A stretch of DNA of 64,000 nucleotides from a bacterium endosymbiont of Escarpia laminata. Its GTDB lineage: Bacteria > Pseudomonadota > Gammaproteobacteria > Chromatiales > Chromatiaceae. The stretch is from contig QGON01000055.1 of assembly GCA_003660235.1 (NCBI GenBank), positions 1 to 64,000 on the forward strand, written 5' to 3'. Positions 60,824 through 64,000 of the stretch are shown piece by piece (within the stretch, counting starts at the first letter, position 1; each line of letters starts with the position of its first letter). Under the pieces are notes generated by a model. It did no database searches and was not told the DNA's origin. It saw only the letters and a list, made by a program, of their open reading frames with translations. A program made the translations under genes and the position numbers.

Positions 60824-63358
60824 TTAAATCTCTACACGTTTGAGCCTGAGTGCATTGGTGATCACAGACACTGAACTGAAGCTCATGGCAGCGGCAGCGA
60901 GTATTGGTGAGAGCAACAGACCAAAAACGGGATAAAGTACACCGGCTGCCACCGGCACACCGAGAGAGTTGTAGATAAAGGCGAAGAAGAGGTTTTGCCG
61001 GATGTTGCGCATGGTCGCCCGGCTCAACCGCCTGGCCCGCACGATGCCGCGCAGGTCACCCTTCAGGGTCACACCGGCACTCTCCATCGCCACATCGGTG
61101 CCGGTGCCCATGGCGATGCCAACATGGGATTGCGCCAGGGCCGGGGCATCGTTAATGCCATCACCCGCCATTGCGACCGTATGGCCCTCCGCCTGAAGTC
61201 TCCTGACGATTTCGGCCTTCTGATCCGGCAACACCTCTGCCTCAACCCGGTCAATACCGAGCTTTTCGGCTACAGCCTGAGCGGTGGTGTAATTGTCACC
61301 CGTCAGCATGACCACTTTTACGCCCTCGGCATGCAGATCACGAATAGCCTGTGGTGTAGATGCCTTGATGGGATCAGCCACCCCGATCAGCCCGGCACTC
61401 TTGCCATCTATCGCCACGAACATGACAGTCTGGCCTTGTGCGCGCCCGGATTCTGCCTCTGCGGGTAACTCACCCGGATCGATTGATAGCGTCTCTATCA
61501 ATTTGAGATTGCCAAGCGCCACCGCTCGTCCATCAATGTTGCCGCGAACGCCCTGGCCGGTGATCGATTCGAACCGGTCAGTGGACACTAATTTAACGCC
61601 TCTCTCCTCGGCACCACGGACAATAGCTTCCGCCAGCGGGTGTTCGCTGGCTCGCTCAAGGCTGGCGGCAAGACGCAGCACCTCATCTTCCTTGAAGCCC
61701 TGATTGACATGAACGGAAACCAACTGCGGTCTCCCCTCGGTCAGGGTGCCGGTCTTGTCCACCACCAGGGTGTCGACCTTCTCCATAATCTCCAACGCCT
61801 CGGCGTTCTTGATCAATACGCCCATGGTCGCCCCCTTGCCGGTACCGACCATGATCGACATGGGTGTCGCCAGACCCAATGCACAAGGGCAGGCGATGAT
61901 CAGCACGGCCACGGCATTGATCACGGCGTGGGCCAAGCGCGGCTCCGGCCCAAAGAAGCCCCAGACAATCAGTGTGAGCACCGCAATCAACACCACCGCC
62001 GGCACGAACCAGCCGGCAACGATATCGGCCAACTTCTGGATCGGCGCCCGTGAACGTTGGGCCTCGCTGACCATGCGTACGATCTGCGCCAACAGAGTAT
62101 CGCTCCCCACCTTCTCGGCCCGCATCAGCAGGCTGCCAGTTCCATTCACCGTTGCTCCGATCAGGGATTCACCCGCAGCCTTTTCAACGGGGATCGGTTC
62201 GCCGGTAACCATCGACTCATCAACCGCGCTGCTGCCATCCGTGACCACGCCGTCCACAGGCACCTTCTCCCCAGGGCGGACGCGCAAAATATCGCCGGGC
62301 ATGACCTGCTCCAGCGGAATGTCATCTTCGGTGTCATCGGCACGGACGATACGTGCTGTGTTGGGGGCCAGCCCCAGCAGCAGCTTGATGGCTGCATTGG
62401 TTTGACTACGGGCACGCAGCTCCAACACCTGGCCCAGCAGCACCAGGGCCGTGATCACCGCTGCCGCCTCGAAATAGACGGGAACCGTTCCACCCTCATG
62501 CAACATGTTGGGCGGAAAGATGCCGGGAAACAGCAGCGCCACGACGCTGTAGCTCCAGGCCACTCCCACACCCAGCCCGATCAGGGTAAACATGTTGAGA
62601 TTTCGGCTCACCAGCGACTGCCAGCCGCGCACGAAGAAGGGCCAGCCACCCCACAGGACCACGGGCGTGGCCAGAGTGAACTCGATCCATTGCACCGTCT
62701 TCATAGACAAGCCACCTGGCAACCAGCTGGGTACGAGATCAGCCACCATGGCCAGCAGAAAGACCGGCAGGGCCAACACCACGCTCAGCCAGAAGCGCCG
62801 ACTCATGTCGATCAGCTCGGCATTTTTCTCCTCCACCTCAACAGTACGCGGCTCCAACGCCATACCGCACTTGGGACAGGGGCCTGGGTGGTCCATCTGG
62901 ATCTCCGGATGCATGGGGCAGGTATATACGGCACCAGCGACAGGCGTGTGATCAACATCCTTCGCCGGATGATCATGCTCACAGCTGTGGCAGCTATCGG
63001 CATGGGCTTGTGCCTGGTCAGCAACCGAGTCAATCTCCTTGTCATTCAGATAGAGGGAGGTATCCTTTGCAAACTTCTTCTCGCAGTGTTCACTGCAGAA
63101 GTAATATTCAACGTCGCCATGTTGGAAATGGTAGGCACTCTCCTGACTCACCTCCATGCCACAAACAGGATCGGCATCCTTTACAGGCTTCAGGTAGTGC
63201 TCGGGCTGGGTGCGAAACTTGTCAAGACAGGAATCGCTGCAGAACCCATATTCGATATGGTCATAGAGGTAACGGTGAGGACTCTCGGGATTGACATCCA
63301 TGCCACAGACCGGATCGACACCGTTCCATGATTCAATTTTCTTTGCCGGGTGTCCCAT
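60824..63358 (-). CDS. copA: Copper-type P1B ATPase with two YHS domains and a heavy-metal-binding domain
   Basis: Protein of ~844 residues. The N-terminus holds two YHS-type domains (DPVCGMDV..., DPVCGMEV...; ~15-105), a His/Asp-rich spacer and a zinc-ribbon-like motif ([10 protein letters not shown]...[10 protein letters not shown]; ~140-170) in place of classical HMA domains. The pump has eight helices, membrane site CPC ([12 protein letters not shown]), [17 protein letters not shown] and [14 protein letters not shown]. It exports Cu(I) or Ag(I) from cytoplasm to periplasm. ATG 63358 follows an AAGGAGG site and sits 10 nt after the MerR gene. Confidence 0.92.
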   Translation of the reverse strand: MGHPAKKIESWNGVDPVCGMDVNPESPHRYLYDHIEYGFCSDSCLDKFRTQPEHYLKPVKDADPVCGMEVSQESAYHFQHGDVEYYFCSEHCEKKFAKDTSLYLNDKEIDSVADQAQAHADSCHSCEHDHPAKDVDHTPVAGAVYTCPMHPEIQMDHPGPCPKCGMALEPRTVEVEEKNAELIDMSRRFWLSVVLALPVFLLAMVADLVPSWLPGGLSMKTVQWIEFTLATPVVLWGGWPFFVRGWQSLVSRNLNMFTLIGLGVGVAWSYSVVALLFPGIFPPNMLHEGGTVPVYFEAAAVITALVLLGQVLELRARSQTNAAIKLLLGLAPNTARIVRADDTEDDIPLEQVMPGDILRVRPGEKVPVDGVVTDGSSAVDESMVTGEPIPVEKAAGESLIGATVNGTGSLLMRAEKVGSDTLLAQIVRMVSEAQRSRAPIQKLADIVAGWFVPAVVLIAVLTLIVWGFFGPEPRLAHAVINAVAVLIIACPCALGLATPMSIMVGTGKGATMGVLIKNAEALEIMEKVDTLVVDKTGTLTEGRPQLVSVHVNQGFKEDEVLRLAASLERASEHPLAEAIVRGAEERGVKLVSTDRFESITGQGVRGNIDGRAVALGNLKLIETLSIDPGELPAEAESGRAQGQTVMFVAIDGKSAGLIGVADPIKASTPQAIRDLHAEGVKVVMLTGDNYTTAQAVAEKLGIDRVEAEVLPDQKAEIVRRLQAEGHTVAMAGDGINDAPALAQSHVGIAMGTGTDVAMESAGVTLKGDLRGIVRARRLSRATMRNIRQNLFFAFIYNSLGVPVAAGVLYPVFGLLLSPILAAAAMSFSSVSVITNALRLKRVEI

Positions 63359-63368
63359 TGTTGCCTCC

Positions 63369-63803
63369 TTAGGTCTCAGTGTGGCAGTGGCCTTCACTGC
63401 CTTCGACCGACTCGATGAGATGACAGACACTATTGCCATCAGGTATTCCGTCAGGCATGAGATCCCACTGCTCAAGCGCCTGCTCCATACGCTCCTGCAG
63501 ATTCATCATCTCCTCGATCTTGGCACGGTTCTCATGAATACGATGCTGGATGATCTTTCGTACATCGTCACAAGGCGACTCACCCAGCTCTGCATGCTGG
63601 GTGATCTGTTTGATCTCGTTCAAAGTAAAACCAAGATGCTTGGCCATACGGATAAATCGCAACCGAGACGCATCGTTTGACGTGAAGAGGCGATAGCCGT
63701 TCTCCTGCTGTGCGGCAGGCTGGATCAGACCAATGCGCAGGTAGTAACGCACCACATGGGCCGGCGTATCACTCTCTAATGCAAGTTCGTTGACTGTGAA
63801 CAT
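63369..63803 (-). CDS. MerR-family heavy-metal-responsive regulator
   Basis: Activator of 144 residues: winged HTH ([20 protein letters not shown]), long coiled coil, and Cys at ~79 ([11 protein letters not shown]) and in the C-terminus ([18 protein letters not shown]). Cys placement resembles ZntR/PbrR/CadR-like members, and the linked CopA-type pump suggests Cu(I)/Ag(I) or another soft metal. The gene heads the minus-strand copper island and is preceded by a matching operator. It may also serve the two MerR-type promoters near 37000 that have no local regulator. Confidence 0.87.
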   Translation of the reverse strand: MFTVNELALESDTPAHVVRYYLRIGLIQPAAQQENGYRLFTSNDASRLRFIRMAKHLGFTLNEIKQITQHAELGESPCDDVRKIIQHRIHENRAKIEEMMNLQERMEQALEQWDLMPDGIPDGNSVCHLIESVEGSEGHCHTET

Positions 63804-63854
63804 GAGTTCAATCCTCCTGCCAGCCGCTGATTGGTAACCAACGGGTCTGTATTA

Positions 63855-63886
63855 AGCCTACAACCTGTGCGTTACACACAGGTCAA
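63855..63886 (-). promoter_or_regulatory. MerR-type promoter/operator of the copper island
   Basis: Minus-strand -35 TTGACC (63881-63886) and -10 TAGGCT (63855-63860), 20 nt apart. The spacer holds the 7-bp dyad acctgtg (63863-63869) / cacaggt (63877-63883). Confidence 0.8.
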
Positions 63887-63914
63887 GGGTATTTTTCCCC
63901 TGCCCAGCATTTAC

Positions 63915-64000
63915 TCCATAACGCTCCCCCCCATCGCCTTGCGTACACGAAGGAGACGGGAACGCACCTCTTTCGCAAGATCGGCCACCTCGTCCCGGTC
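63915..64000 (-). other. Possible end of another minus-strand gene, truncated by the window
   Basis: One minus-strand frame reads DRDEVADLAKEVRSRLLRVR followed by KAMGGERYGVN, a plausible helical coding stretch, with no start in view. A run of seven C and the nearby operator make the end unclear. Not identified. Confidence 0.25.

Noticed and set aside
62057-63331. Open frame of 424 codons antisense to the copper ATPase
   Set aside because: Covers a certain P-type ATPase gene; composition is that of an antisense shadow.

Overview
The window looks like a chromosomal segment of a sulfur- and metal-active gammaproteobacterium. The gene families support this: TamA/TamB, PpsR, a DeaD-type helicase, DsrE- and rhodanese-type sulfur proteins, many c-type cytochromes and large copper and arsenic resistance loci. 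A relative of Sedimenticola or Candidatus Thiodiazotropha is my inference from gene content only. I saw no rRNA, tRNA, CRISPR array or intact transposase gene.

Layout. 1-11300: a damaged GGDEF-EAL gene, a repeat-bearing OmpA protein, an exported protein, a HIT protein, ppsR and deaD, an adenylate cyclase coupled to a TPR lipoprotein, a decayed nifJ fragment and a DUF3943 protein. 11500-17000: tamA-tamB. 17100-20050: a rhodanese/DsrE cluster (ArsR-rhodanese, fatty acid hydroxylase, TVP38-rhodanese fusion, DsrE). 20150-24150: a class III cyclase overlapping an RND transporter that ends in a cyclic-nucleotide-binding domain. 24160-29920: a redox operon with a NapH-GltD-like oxidoreductase (broken by a ~281-nt insertion), a membrane monoheme, an octaheme and a pentaheme cytochrome. 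30500-34480: an ars operon (arsR, thioredoxin-like, GAPDH, arsJ, permease). 34500-41000: a patchwork of metal-related genes and gene fragments, including MerT/MerP-like genes, two MerR-type promoters and a membrane-bound RelA/SpoT-domain protein. 41050-44350: a ZraSR-like two-component system with a predicted sigma-54 regulon. 44350-49680: a four-gene biosynthetic cassette between ~130-nt direct repeats. 49650-63900: a copper island on the minus strand (MerR regulator, CopA-type ATPase, SHOCT protein, HMA-like protein, TVP38 protein, CusCBA, periplasmic copper-type protein, DsbA-like protein, two cytochromes c).

How it fits together. Three themes recur. First, local second-messenger circuits: the cyclase next to its likely cNMP-binding effector, and HAMP-linked cyclase and ppGpp synthetase. 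Second, metal defence from inner membrane to outer membrane, controlled by ArsR, MerR and sigma-54 regulators whose operators can be read. Third, ongoing decay and small-element insertion: a nifJ tail with stop codons, a cytochrome c pseudogene, histidine kinase and MerT fragments, a 16-nt tandem duplication that shifts a frame, and a palindromic element sitting in frame inside a signal peptide.

The strongest candidates for undescribed biology are the cyclase/RND-cNMP pair, the HAMP-RelA/SpoT protein, the three sigma-54 promoters with identically spaced upstream sites, and the repeat-bracketed nucleotidyltransferase-aminotransferase / CDP-alcohol transferase / IMPase / opine dehydrogenase cassette.
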